In this document: positions 43,117-54,749 of the stretch, piece by piece
Position numbering within the stretch: position 1 is the first letter of the stretch
Layout of the letters: every line of letters begins with the position of its first letter
Source: Janthinobacterium tructae
Lineage (GTDB): Bacteria; Pseudomonadota; Gammaproteobacteria; Burkholderiales; Burkholderiaceae_D
Assembly (NCBI RefSeq): GCF_006517255.1
Contig: NZ_CP041185.1
Location: forward strand, 6,250,371-6,314,370
DNA: 64,000 nt
Direction: 5' to 3'
Notes under the pieces: generated by a model
What the model was told of the DNA's origin: nothing
What the model saw: the letters and a program-made list of their open reading frames with translations, nothing else
Databases searched by the model: none
Made by a program: the position numbers and the translations under genes

Positions 43117-45783
43117 ATGAGTATCCGTAATCTCGACAAGTTGTTCAAGCCGGCCTCGGTGGCCCTGATCGGCGCCACGGCGCGCGACCACAAGCTGGGC
43201 GCCATCGCCCTGGCCAACCTGCTGGGGGGCGGCTATCAAGGCGACATTTGGCCCGTCAATCCCAAGTACGACGAGCTGATGGGCCTGAAATGCTACCGCA
43301 AGCTGTCCCAGTTGCCCAAGGCGCCGGACCTGGCCATCATCTGCACGCCGCCCGCCACCATCACGGCGCTGATCCGCGACCTGGGTGCGCTGGGCACGCG
43401 CGCCGCCATCGTCATGACGTCCGGCCTCGATCCCGTGCGCGAGCAGTCGCTGCGCCTGGCCATGCTGAAAGCGGCCAAGCCGCATCTGCTGCGCATCCTC
43501 GGTCCCAACAGCATGGGGCTGCTGGTGCCGAAACTGGGCTTGAACGCCAGCTTCGCCCACCTGGGCGCGACGAGCGGCAAGATCGCTTTCGTGTCGCAGT
43601 CGGGCGCGCTGGTATCGGGCGTGCTCGATTGGGCCAACGCGCACGGCGTAGGCTTTTCCAAGTTCATATCGCTCGGTGGCAGCTATGACATCGATTTCGG
43701 CGACCTGCTCGACTACCTGGCCGGCGACATCGACACGGCCGCCATCCTGCTGTACATGGAAGACATCCAGGCGGCGCGCAAATTCATGTCGGCGGCGCGC
43801 GCGGCCGCGCGCAGCAAGCCCGTCATCGTCCTGAAGGCGGGACGCGAGGCGGAAGGCGCCGCCGTGGCGGCCTGGCATACGGGCGCGCTGGCCGGTTCCG
43901 ACGCCGTGTACGACGCGGCCATCCGCCGCGCCGGCATGCTGCGCGTGTATTCGGCCGAAGAGCTGTTCGACGCGGTGGAAACGCTCACGCATATCCGTTC
44001 GCAGCGCGGCGAGCGCCTGGCGATTTTGTGCAACGGCGGCGGCCTGGGCGTGATGGCCACCGATGCGCTGGTGGGCAGCGGCGGCAAGCTGGCCGAGCTG
44101 TCGCCCGATACCGTGATCGCGCTGGAAAAGGCGCTGCCACGCGGCTGGTCGCACGACAACCCCGTCGGCTTGCCCGGCGACGCGCCCGTGCAGCGCTATG
44201 TCGACGCCATCAAGCCGCTGCTCGACGAGCCGCAGGCGGACGCCTTGCTGCTGCTGCACGCGCCCACGGCCATGGTCTCGTCGATCGACATCGCCGAAGC
44301 CGTCACGCCGCTGATCAAGGCCACCTCGCGCACGGTGCTGTCGTGCCTGCTGGGCGGCACCACCGTGGCGCCCGCACGCCAGGTCTTCAACCGGGCCGGC
44401 ATTCCCACCTACGATACGCCGGAAAAGGCCGTGCATGGCTTCATGCAGATCGTGCAGTACCGGCGCAACCAGGAAACTCTGATGCAGGTGCCGGCGCAGC
44501 TGCCCATGTCGGCCACGCCGCGCCGCGCGCGCGTGCGTGAAATCGTCGCCGCCGCGCTGGCGGCCGGCCAGACGGTGCTGGGCGAGTGCCGCTCGAAGGA
44601 AATCCTGGCCGCCTACGGCATCCCGGTGGCCATCACGCGTATGGCGGCCGACGTGGAAGAGGCGCTGGCCGTGGCGACGGACATCGGCTACCCGGTGGCG
44701 CTGAAAATCCATTCGCCCGACATCGCCCACAAATCCGACGTGGGAGGCGTGGCGCTCGACCTCGACACGCCCGACATCCTGCGCGCGGCCGCTGCCGCCA
44801 TGCTCAAGCGCGTGCGCCGCATGCGCCCCGATGCGCTGATCGACGGCTTTACGGTGCAGCAGATGGCGCGCCGGCCGCAATCGCATGAACTGATCGTCGG
44901 TGTCACCACGGACGCCGCCTTCGGCCCCGTCATCCTGGTGGGACAGGGCGGCATCGCCGTGGAAGTGACGGCCGACCACTCGATCGGCCTGCCGCCGCTG
45001 AACATGGTGCTGGCGCGCGACATGCTGGCGCGCACGCGCGTGTCGAAACTGCTGGCCGGCTACCGCAACCAGCCGCCGGCCGACATCGACGCCATCTGCT
45101 ACACCCTGATCCAGGTGGCCGAACTGGTGGCCGATATCGGCGAGCTGGCCGAACTCGACATCAACCCGCTGGTGGCCGACGCGGACGGCGTGATCGCCCT
45201 CGACGCGCGCATCCGTTTGCAACCGGGCCAGAAGAGCGACCGCCTGGCCATCCGCCCGTACCCGCAAGAGCTGGAAGAGCAGGTGACATGGATGGGGCAA
45301 TCCATTTTGCTGCGCCCCATCCGCCCGGAAGACGCGCCGCAGCACATGGACCTGTTCAATGCGCTGGACCCGGACGACGTGCGCCTGCGCTTCTTTACTT
45401 CCATGCGCGAGCTGCCCGTGTCGCAGCTGGCGCGCCTGACACAGATCGATTACGACCGCGCCATGGCCTTCATCGCCACGCATACTGGCCCGGACGGCAA
45501 GCCGGAAACCCTGGGCGTGGTGCGCGCCGTGGCCGACCCGGACAATATCCACGCCGATTTCGCCATCGCCGTGCGCTCGGCCCTGAAAGCCAAGGGCCTG
45601 GGCCACATCCTGTTTGAAAAGCTGGTCGACTACTTCCGCAGCCGCGGCACGGAAGCGCTGGTGGGCGAGGCGATGGCGCGCAACAAGGGCATGCAGCGGC
45701 TGGTGAAAAGTTTTGGCGGCGAAGTCACGCCATCGGAAGAGCCGGGCGTGGTCAACCTGCATATCGGCCTGCGCGCGCCGTAA
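43117..45783 (+). CDS. Pat/PatZ-type protein lysine acetyltransferase
   Basis: Protein of 888 residues combining an NDP-forming acyl-CoA synthetase-like part with a C-terminal GNAT. CoA-binding domain at 8-130 (SVALIGATARDHKLGAI); ligase-CoA domains to about 460; ATP-grasp at about 490-700 (GYPVALKIHSPDIAHKSDVGG); GNAT at about 730-888 (LLRPIRPEDAPQHMDLF, SALKAKGLGHILFEKL). Such enzymes acetylate acetyl-CoA synthetase and other proteins, sensing acetyl-CoA through the ligase part. Residue 254 in AAWHTGALAGSD is His, the phosphorylated residue of true ADP-forming synthetases, which Pat proteins are generally thought to have lost. It stands alone. Confidence 0.88.
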   Translation: MSIRNLDKLFKPASVALIGATARDHKLGAIALANLLGGGYQGDIWPVNPKYDELMGLKCYRKLSQLPKAPDLAIICTPPATITALIRDLGALGTRAAIVMTSGLDPVREQSLRLAMLKAAKPHLLRILGPNSMGLLVPKLGLNASFAHLGATSGKIAFVSQSGALVSGVLDWANAHGVGFSKFISLGGSYDIDFGDLLDYLAGDIDTAAILLYMEDIQAARKFMSAARAAARSKPVIVLKAGREAEGAAVAAWHTGALAGSDAVYDAAIRRAGMLRVYSAEELFDAVETLTHIRSQRGERLAILCNGGGLGVMATDALVGSGGKLAELSPDTVIALEKALPRGWSHDNPVGLPGDAPVQRYVDAIKPLLDEPQADALLLLHAPTAMVSSIDIAEAVTPLIKATSRTVLSCLLGGTTVAPARQVFNRAGIPTYDTPEKAVHGFMQIVQYRRNQETLMQVPAQLPMSATPRRARVREIVAAALAAGQTVLGECRSKEILAAYGIPVAITRMAADVEEALAVATDIGYPVALKIHSPDIAHKSDVGGVALDLDTPDILRAAAAAMLKRVRRMRPDALIDGFTVQQMARRPQSHELIVGVTTDAAFGPVILVGQGGIAVEVTADHSIGLPPLNMVLARDMLARTRVSKLLAGYRNQPPADIDAICYTLIQVAELVADIGELAELDINPLVADADGVIALDARIRLQPGQKSDRLAIRPYPQELEEQVTWMGQSILLRPIRPEDAPQHMDLFNALDPDDVRLRFFTSMRELPVSQLARLTQIDYDRAMAFIATHTGPDGKPETLGVVRAVADPDNIHADFAIAVRSALKAKGLGHILFEKLVDYFRSRGTEALVGEAMARNKGMQRLVKSFGGEVTPSEEPGVVNLHIGLRAP

Positions 45784-45899
45784 AAGAAAGCGCGGCTGGC
45801 CCGCCGCGGGTTTGTGCAGGATCAAACCCACCGCTGTCGGTAGTCTTTACACTTTCACTTCCAGGATCAGACATCCAGCGCATTTTCGGGAGTGAGTGC

Positions 45900-46574
45900 A
45901 TGCTTACGGCAACATATATATTGGTTTCCCTGTCGGTGGAACAGGCAAGTATCCGCATGAGTTTGTTGGCATTTCAAAAATACATGCAGACGCAGTTGCG
46001 CCAGCAGAGCAGGTTGAGCCTGGCGCAACTGCAGTACACGGGCGACTGGTTGAACCGGCTGTACCAGGGCGGCTACTGGCGCAAGGTGGAGATGTATCTG
46101 ATCCCCGCCATTCGCCAGGCCACGCCGCATGCGGATGACTTGCTTGACGGATTGCTCGATGAGCTGAACGGCTTGAACCATGCGGCGCTGGAAAGCATCA
46201 ATCTGGTGCAGCAGCGCGCGGGCATCGCCATCGACCATTCCGAATTGCAGGCCGGGCAGCTGTGCGCGGCCATCGACGCCTTTTGCGCGGCCTTGCTGCA
46301 GCGCCTGGAAAAAGAAGAGCGCGAACTGTTCGCGCTGGCGCGCAAGGTGATCGTGGGCGAAGCGTGGTTTGCCATCGCCTATCAGTTCCTCGCCCATGAT
46401 GCGCGCGCGCAGGAAGCGCGCCGTGGCAAGGCGCAAGTGCTGCCATTTGTTTTGCCCGTACCTTTGCCAGCGCCGGGCACGCCTGCTGGCGCTGCTGAAA
46501 CCGCGGGTAGCGCCGGCGCCTCGGCGGACGATGCCTTGCCTGCCATCCAGCCGCCGCTGCGCGCACAGGCTTGA
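45900..46574 (+). CDS. Hemerythrin-like helical protein
   Basis: Protein of 224 residues, almost all helical until a Pro/Ala-rich tail from about 180. The segment FCAALLQRLEKEERELFALARKV resembles the last helices of hemerythrin HHE domains, where a His-rich HxxxEExxLF motif binds iron; here the leading His is replaced by Arg-Leu-Glu. NGLNHAALESI supplies one possible ligand. GGGAG lies before the start. Either a diverged metal protein or a helical bundle that only resembles the fold; function unknown. Confidence 0.55.
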   Translation: MLTATYILVSLSVEQASIRMSLLAFQKYMQTQLRQQSRLSLAQLQYTGDWLNRLYQGGYWRKVEMYLIPAIRQATPHADDLLDGLLDELNGLNHAALESINLVQQRAGIAIDHSELQAGQLCAAIDAFCAALLQRLEKEERELFALARKVIVGEAWFAIAYQFLAHDARAQEARRGKAQVLPFVLPVPLPAPGTPAGAAETAGSAGASADDALPAIQPPLRAQA

Positions 46575-46756
46575 ACGGGTAGCGAGCGCCCACCCACCCC
46601 GTTCGCCCGTTTGCGTTGGCTGCGCGCTCCGGATTTTGCGCTGGCGCCAGCAAGAAAGAAATCTTATGTTGGTCATTTGGTAACTTGCACTGACCTGTCC
46701 GATGCAATACCCCGGGCTTTGTTATGATGGTGGTTTTGATCCACGCGAAACCCGTC

Positions 46757-49348
46757 ATGTTCGAATTTCTTTTCAAGCGTTCTGCCAGCAAGCCTTCCGC
46801 ACCAGACCCTGTCGTGGCAGAACAGGCCGCCGCCTCGGCGCAGAGCGCATCGCGCCGCGCCGAACAGGTTGCGCGTGCCCACGCCGTGGCGGGCGATGAA
46901 GCCGCCGCCTTTGAATTTATTGTTTCCAGCGAATTTGCCGATGCCCGCCTGATCGCCGCTGAACACGTCCATGCCCTGCCCCTGTTGGAAAAAGTCCACC
47001 AGGCCATGCGCAACACGGACCGCCGCGTCGCCAAGCTGATGCAGGGTCGCATCGACCTGATCCGCCATCAGGCGGCGGAAACCCAGCGCGCCCAGGCCAG
47101 CATAGCCACGGCCCAGCGCCTGTTGAATGATGACAAGCTCAGTCCCAACCAGGTAGCCGAACTGGACCGTCAATGGCAAGTCATCAAGGCCACGCCCGAG
47201 CTGGCGACCGCCTTTGCCGCCGCGCGTGCCGCGCTGGCCGCGCGCCTGGAAGCGCAAGTGGTATTGCAGCGCGCCGTGATCGACGCCGTCGCCGCCGCGC
47301 GCGCGCTGGCCAGCAATGGCCAGTCCGCCGGGGAACTGGCGCAGGCGCTGGCCCGCCTGGATGCGGAACATGCGCAACATGCGCAATCGCCCGAGCGCGG
47401 CTCCTTGCCGAAACACCTGGAAAGCGATTTTATCCAGGCGCGCGAGCAGGCGCAGTCCGCTTTGCAAGCGCTGCAGCAGCACCAGGCCGTGTTCGACGCG
47501 CGCCAGGCCGCGCTGACCGAATGGCAGGCGCAGGACGCCGCCACCCTCGACGTGGATGCCCTGAAACGCGCGTGGCAAGCCCTGCCGCGCCTGCCCGAGT
47601 CGCCTCTGTCCGACAGCCTGCAGCAGCAATTTGCAGCCGTACTGGCCAGCGCCCCGGCGCCTGTGCAGATGGCGGAAACAGCGGCCACACCGGCCCATAC
47701 TGCACCTGCAGCTGTACCCGCGCCGCGCAAGCCGCGCCAGGAGCTCGCGCCCGTGTCGAAAGAAGCGACGGAACAGTTCTTCAAGGTGCTCGACGCCATG
47801 GAAGCGGCGCTGCAGGATGGTTTGTTGCACGTCGCTTCCGAGCATGACAAGACTTTGCGCGATAGCAAGCACGGCCGTTTGACGCCGGCGCAAGCGGACC
47901 GCCTGGCCCATGTGCGCGGGGAATTCAAACGCCTGGCAGACTGGGCACGCTGGGGCGGCAACGTGTCGCGCGAGGAACTGGTCAAGGCGGGCGAGGAATT
48001 GCCGGCACAGGAACTGCCAATGGCCGAGCTGGCCAAGAAAGTGGGCAGCTTGCGCGAGCGCTGGAAGTCGCTCGATACCTTGTCCGGCCCCGCGCCCAAG
48101 TCCCTGTGGGAGCGTTTCGACGCCGCCTGCAGCCTGGCGTACGCGCCGGCGGCCCAGCATTTCAAGCAACTGGCCGAAGAGCGCCACGGCAATGCGGCCA
48201 AGGCCCAGGAACTGATCGCGGAAACGGCGGCCCTGGCGGCCGAAGAGAGTACCGACTGGAAACACGTCGCCTCCGCCTCGCAGCGTTTGCGCCAGGCCTG
48301 GACGCGCCTGGGCACCATCGACCGCAAGGAAAAGAAACGCCTGGATACGGAGTTCGGCGCCGCGCTGGACGCCCTGTCGAAGCCGCTGGATACGCAGCGC
48401 CAGATCGAGACGGCGCGCCGCGAACAATTGATCGTCGAGGTGGGCTTGCTCAAGCCATCGGAGCGCAACACGGTCGACATGCTGAAAGCCTTGCAGGACA
48501 AATGGCAGGAACTGGCGAAAGCCCTGCCGCTGGAGCGCCGCGCGGAACAGGCGCTGTGGCAGCGCTTCCGCGCCGCCTGCGATGATATCTTCTCCAGGCG
48601 CAAGGAAACGGCCCACGCGGCCGACCACGAGCGCCGCGAACACCTGCATGCGCGCGAAGCATTGTGCGCCAGCCTGGAAACGGCCGTCGTGCCCGAGGGC
48701 GACGACAAGGCCCGCAGCACCTTCATCCAGCACTTGCTGCGCGACACGCGTGCCGCCTGGAACGCCACCGGCCCCGTGCCGCGCGCCAGCGAAGCGAAGA
48801 TCGAGCAGCGCTACCAGGCGGCTGTGGCTGGCGTGCAAGCGCAAGCGGACGCCATTGCCGAGCGCGCCGGTGCGGCCCAGGCCAACGCCCTGCGCGACAA
48901 GCTGCGCCTGGTGCAATCGCTGGAAACGGCACTGGCCGATGGCGACGCCGGCGCCGACGCGCAAGCGTGGAGCGAACGCTGGAGCGCCTTGCCAGCGCTG
49001 GACATGCAATATGAACGCAGCCTGCAGCAGCGTTTTGCCGCCGCCCAGGCGGCACTGGGCGAGGGCAGCGCCGCCTACGTGCAGCAATTGCAGGCCAATC
49101 AGGAGCGCTTGCGTGATGAAGTGTTGCGCCTGGAAATCGTCGCAGGCGTCGACAGCGGCGCCGAATTTGCCCGCGACCGCTTGAAAATGCAGGTGGAGGT
49201 GCTGCAATCGTCGCTGAAATCGGGCCAGAAGCCGCTCACGCAAGTGTCGCAGCTGATGCAACTGTGCGCGATTGCCGCCGCCACCGATGCGCGTACGGCC
49301 AGCCGTATCGAAACCTTGCTGCGCCGCATTGGAGGCCATGCCAAATGA
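46757..49348 (+). CDS. DUF349-repeat protein
   Basis: Long helical protein of 863 residues with several DUF349 units, seen as recurring W..L / LWERFDAACSLAYAPAAQHFKQLAEER-like blocks (LWERFDAACS, LWQRFRAACDDIF, AWNATGPVPRASEAKIEQRY). Proteins with this repeat are common in betaproteobacteria; I know of no firm function, and coiled-coil scaffolding or RNA-linked roles have been suggested. The start at 46757 (MFEFLFKR) matches the hydrophobic FxFLFKR beginning typical of the group. Its stop overlaps moaE by four bases (ATGA). Confidence 0.85.
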   Translation: MFEFLFKRSASKPSAPDPVVAEQAAASAQSASRRAEQVARAHAVAGDEAAAFEFIVSSEFADARLIAAEHVHALPLLEKVHQAMRNTDRRVAKLMQGRIDLIRHQAAETQRAQASIATAQRLLNDDKLSPNQVAELDRQWQVIKATPELATAFAAARAALAARLEAQVVLQRAVIDAVAAARALASNGQSAGELAQALARLDAEHAQHAQSPERGSLPKHLESDFIQAREQAQSALQALQQHQAVFDARQAALTEWQAQDAATLDVDALKRAWQALPRLPESPLSDSLQQQFAAVLASAPAPVQMAETAATPAHTAPAAVPAPRKPRQELAPVSKEATEQFFKVLDAMEAALQDGLLHVASEHDKTLRDSKHGRLTPAQADRLAHVRGEFKRLADWARWGGNVSREELVKAGEELPAQELPMAELAKKVGSLRERWKSLDTLSGPAPKSLWERFDAACSLAYAPAAQHFKQLAEERHGNAAKAQELIAETAALAAEESTDWKHVASASQRLRQAWTRLGTIDRKEKKRLDTEFGAALDALSKPLDTQRQIETARREQLIVEVGLLKPSERNTVDMLKALQDKWQELAKALPLERRAEQALWQRFRAACDDIFSRRKETAHAADHERREHLHAREALCASLETAVVPEGDDKARSTFIQHLLRDTRAAWNATGPVPRASEAKIEQRYQAAVAGVQAQADAIAERAGAAQANALRDKLRLVQSLETALADGDAGADAQAWSERWSALPALDMQYERSLQQRFAAAQAALGEGSAAYVQQLQANQERLRDEVLRLEIVAGVDSGAEFARDRLKMQVEVLQSSLKSGQKPLTQVSQLMQLCAIAAATDARTASRIETLLRRIGGHAK

Positions 49349-49818
49349 GCACTTCCGTCCGTGTCCAGCAAGCCGATTTTGACTTGAGTCAAGAAATTGC
49401 ACAATTGCGTGCAGGCAACCCCAAAGTGGGCGCCGTCGTCGGCTTTGTCGGCACGGTGCGCGACATGAACGAAGGGCTGGACGTGGCCGCCATGGAGCTC
49501 GAGCACTATCCGGGCATGACGGAAAAGTCCATCGAAGCGATCGTCGAGCAGGCGCGGGGCCGCTGGCCCCTGTCCGGTGCACTGGTGATCCACCGTGTGG
49601 GGCCATTGCTGCCGCAGGAGCAGATCGTGCTGGTAGCGGTCTCGTCCGCCCACCGGGGCGAGGCGTTTGCCGCCTGCGAATTCATCATCGACTACCTGAA
49701 GACGGAAGCGCCGTTCTGGAAGAAGGAAGACACGCCGGAAGGCGCGCGCTGGGTCGATGCGCGCGACAGCGACGAGACGGCGCTGGACAAATGGACGGCA
49801 AAAGCACCCGCCATTTGA
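49345..49818 (+). CDS. moaE: Molybdopterin synthase catalytic subunit
   Basis: MoaE of 157 residues, which with MoaD adds the two sulfurs to precursor Z to make molybdopterin. The family blocks GAVVGFVGTVRD, MELEHYPGMTEKSI and the active-site stretch CEFIIDYLKTEAPFWKKE are intact. moaD and the other cofactor genes, usually adjacent, are absent; instead it is coupled by an ATGA overlap to the DUF349 gene. clpB follows. Confidence 0.95.
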   Translation: MSTSVRVQQADFDLSQEIAQLRAGNPKVGAVVGFVGTVRDMNEGLDVAAMELEHYPGMTEKSIEAIVEQARGRWPLSGALVIHRVGPLLPQEQIVLVAVSSAHRGEAFAACEFIIDYLKTEAPFWKKEDTPEGARWVDARDSDETALDKWTAKAPAI

Positions 49819-49879
49819 GGCGTTTCTGCCGCGCACGCCAGCATTTGCAAGAATGCATCAGTTTTCTGTTTTGTGTATG

Positions 49880-49906
49880 CTTGAAAAGTACTGCCTCACC
49901 CCAATT
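49880..49906 (+). promoter_or_regulatory. Sigma-32 heat-shock promoter of clpB
   Basis: CTTGAAAA (49880-49887) and CCCCAATT (49899-49906) match the CTTGAA / CCCCAT consensus of RpoH promoters with an 11-12 bp spacer. Confidence 0.8.
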
Positions 49907-49939
49907 TGGTTAACAACTAATTAACCGGGAGCGCTTTTC

Positions 49940-52546
<2,607 letters not shown>

Positions 52547-52568
52547 TGTTTACCCCAACGGCGAAAGG

Positions 52569-52638
52569 CCGGGGTCGGACCCTCAGGGGGCATGCGCCAC
52601 AATGCGGCGCATGCCGATTCCGGAGGAACCGACCCCGG
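52569..52638. repeat. Nested inverted-repeat element downstream of clpB
   Basis: Outer arms CCGGGGTCGG (52569-52578) and CCGACCCCGG (52629-52638) enclose inner arms GGCATGCGCC (52589-52598) and GGCGCATGCC (52606-52615). The GGGGTC-GACC core recurs at 54250-54262. It resembles a small mobile or REP-like intergenic element. Confidence 0.6.
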
Positions 52639-52662
52639 TCTTCGCTTTTGGGTTGAATCTTA

Positions 52663-52705
52663 GCAAGGGCGCGATCGGGCTAGACCTGATCGCGCCCTTC
52701 TTGCT
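52663..52705 (+). terminator. Long hairpin before the potF-like gene
   Basis: AAGGGCGCGATC and GATCGCGCCCTT form a perfect 12-bp core, extended by GCA/TGC pairs, around an 11-base loop. There is no T run. It is a probable clpB terminator or a barrier against readthrough into potF. Confidence 0.6.
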
Positions 52706-52746
52706 ATCATCGTCACTATTTTCTGATTAATTCCGGAGGCGGTACG

Positions 52747-53862
52747 ATGGCAAACACATGGCAAGCAGGGCGGCGCATTGGAGTGGGATTGACCTTGGCG
52801 GCGGCCGTGCTGGCATTGCCTGCCCACGCTCAGGAAGAGAAGGTCCTGAACATCTATAACTGGTCGGACTATATCGGCGACGATACGATCAAGAATTTTG
52901 AGAAGGAAACGGGCATCAAGGTACGCTACGACGTTTTCGACAATAATGAAATCCTCAATGCGAAACTGGTGGCGGGCAAGTCCGGCTACGATATCGTGGT
53001 GCCGACGGCCCAGTGGGCGCGCCTGCAGATCGATGCGGGCCTGCTGCGCAAACTCGACAAGAGCAAGCTGACGAACCTGGGCAACCTGGACCCGAACCTG
53101 CAGGCCAAGCTGTCGAAAATCGACCCGAACAACGATTACCTGGTCGACTGGCTGTGGGGTTACACGACGGTCGGCATCAACGTCAACAAGGTCAAGGCCG
53201 CGCTGGGCGGCATGCCCATGCCCGACAATGCCTGGGACCTGATTTTTGACCCGAAATATGCGGCCAAGCTGAAATCGTGCGGCGTCTCCTTCCTCGACTC
53301 GCCGTCGGAAGTGCTGCCGGCCGCCCTGCAATACCTGGGCAAGCCCGCCTACTCGAAAACGGCTGGCGACTATCAGGAAGCGGGCAAGGTGCTGCAAGCG
53401 ATCCGCCCCTACGTAACCCTGTTCAGTTCCTCAGGCTACATCAATGACATGGCCAACGGTTCCGTTTGCGTCGCGCTGGGCTGGTCGGGCGACATCAATA
53501 TCGCGCGCCAGCGCGCCATCGATGCGAAAAACGGCAATGTGATCCAGGTGCTGGTGCCGAAGACGGCCGCGCTGATGTTCGATACCATGGCCATCCCCGC
53601 CGACGCGCCGCATCCGAACAATGCGCACCTGTTCATCAACTACATTTTGCGTCCGCAAGTGCATGCCAGCCTGAGCAACAAGGTGTTTTACGCGAATCCG
53701 AATCCGGCCAGCATCAAATATGTACGCAAGGATATCGGAGAGAACAAGGCCATCTTCCTGTCGGATGCCGACAAGCAGCGCATGGCGGCGCCAGAAGCGA
53801 CCACGGCCGATATCCGCCGCTTGATGACGCGCATCTATACGAAGTTCAAGACGGGAGTGTAA
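52747..53862 (+). CDS. potF: Putrescine-binding periplasmic protein, PotF-like
   Basis: Solute-binding protein of 371 residues for a polyamine ABC importer. A Sec signal peptide ends in PAHAQ. LNIYNWSDYIGDDTIKNFEKETG is the family start, and the ligand-contact blocks SGYDIVVPT, DWLWGYTTVGIN and GYINDMANGSVCVALGWSGD match PotF/PotD. GGAGG precedes the start. The membrane and ATPase genes (potGHI) are not adjacent, so it is an orphan component or serves a distant transporter. Confidence 0.92.
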   Translation: MANTWQAGRRIGVGLTLAAAVLALPAHAQEEKVLNIYNWSDYIGDDTIKNFEKETGIKVRYDVFDNNEILNAKLVAGKSGYDIVVPTAQWARLQIDAGLLRKLDKSKLTNLGNLDPNLQAKLSKIDPNNDYLVDWLWGYTTVGINVNKVKAALGGMPMPDNAWDLIFDPKYAAKLKSCGVSFLDSPSEVLPAALQYLGKPAYSKTAGDYQEAGKVLQAIRPYVTLFSSSGYINDMANGSVCVALGWSGDINIARQRAIDAKNGNVIQVLVPKTAALMFDTMAIPADAPHPNNAHLFINYILRPQVHASLSNKVFYANPNPASIKYVRKDIGENKAIFLSDADKQRMAAPEATTADIRRLMTRIYTKFKTGV

Positions 53863-53943
53863 TACGGGAGCGTAAAAACAAGGATGGCGCGAGGGACGGG
53901 GATATGCCGTCGCTGGCGCCATGCGATAGTGCCGAGGTGAACA

Positions 53944-54072
53944 CTACTCGTGGTAGCGGTCCATCAGCTTGTGGTGACTGCCGCGCATTTCTTCGATCAG
54001 TTCAAAGGCGACGAAGCCGATGATGGCAGCGAAGATGGCGATGAAGAGAAAAACGAGGAAGGTGATTAACAT
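53944..54072 (-). CDS. 42-residue single-pass membrane peptide
   Basis: Starts MLITFLVFLFIAIF; the hydrophobic helix runs to about residue 24 and is followed by a charged tail (ELIEEMRGSHHKLMDRYHE). The ribosome site GAAAG is modest. Size and layout match small membrane proteins that modulate larger complexes, but it matches none I know by name. It lies alone between the convergent potF and sixA transcripts. Confidence 0.6.
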   Translation of the reverse strand: MLITFLVFLFIAIFAAIIGFVAFELIEEMRGSHHKLMDRYHE

Positions 54073-54265
54073 GGTCTTTCAGCCGCCGTTGGACGGCCGT
54101 CCGCTGGGTTGCTCAATGTGCCGGAGCAGGACTCTTGCACGTAGTTGATGCAATTAAACTCTAGCAGATCGGCAGCGCTTTGCAAGGCTGCCGAGTTGTA
54201 ATTCCTGCCAGTATTTGTCCCAGCGCATTATTCGCGCATTTCAATCTGGGGTCAGACCCCGTGGC
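54073..54265. other. Intergenic stretch with a 13-bp palindrome
   Basis: Holds GGGGTCAGACCCC (54250-54262), three bases after the sixA stop, and a likely minus-strand promoter region for the small membrane peptide. No further gene seen. Confidence 0.5.
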
Positions 54266-54724
54266 CTATTTCACCACCAGATCATGCGCCATCACGGCCT
54301 TCAAATAAACGCTGATCGGGTCGCCTAATTCGCGTTGCGAGAACCACCACGCGCTGGCCTTGCGCATTTCCCATTCTTGCTCCTCGCCCGTCAGCAGCAG
54401 GGCCGCCGCCTGGCCCAGGGTGGGTTGGTGGCCGACGATGAGCACGCTTTCCTTGCCGGCTGGCCAGTTGGCCGCCTTGAGGATGTCTTCCGCCTCGGCG
54501 CCGGGTGCCAGTTCCGGCATCAGCTTGAACTTGCGCCCCAGCGCTTCCGCCGTTTGCAAGGTGCGCAAGGCGGGGCTGACGAGGATACGGCAATTTTCCG
54601 GTAGTTGCGAGGCCAGCCATTCGCCCATGCGGCGCGCCTGTTTCTGACCTTTGATGGTCAGGGCGCGTTCGAGGTCGGGCAGGCCCGGCTCGGCTTCTGC
54701 GTGTCGCCACAAGATGAGATCCAT
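54266..54724 (-). CDS. sixA: Phosphohistidine phosphatase SixA
   Basis: Histidine-phosphatase-superfamily enzyme of 152 residues. The catalytic RHG-type motif reads LILWRHAEAEPG, with the second His in VGHQPTLG, and the phosphate-pocket Arg in SPALRTLQTAE. SixA removes phosphate from His in phosphorelay or PTS proteins. It is 25 bp downstream of ppk, probably cotranscribed, a common pairing in betaproteobacteria. Confidence 0.93.
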   Translation of the reverse strand: MDLILWRHAEAEPGLPDLERALTIKGQKQARRMGEWLASQLPENCRILVSPALRTLQTAEALGRKFKLMPELAPGAEAEDILKAANWPAGKESVLIVGHQPTLGQAAALLLTGEEQEWEMRKASAWWFSQRELGDPISVYLKAVMAHDLVVK

Positions 54725-54749
54725 GCTGTGCTCCTGTGTGTAGAATTGC

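Noticed and set aside
43036..45831. Open frame of over 900 codons antisense to the Pat-type gene
   Set aside because: Composition is the Arg/His/Gln-rich pattern of a GC-rich antisense shadow; the plus-strand protein is a clear family member.
46673..49606. Long frames antisense to the DUF349 and clpB genes
   Set aside because: Typical shadow frames in GC-rich DNA without ribosome sites or motifs.
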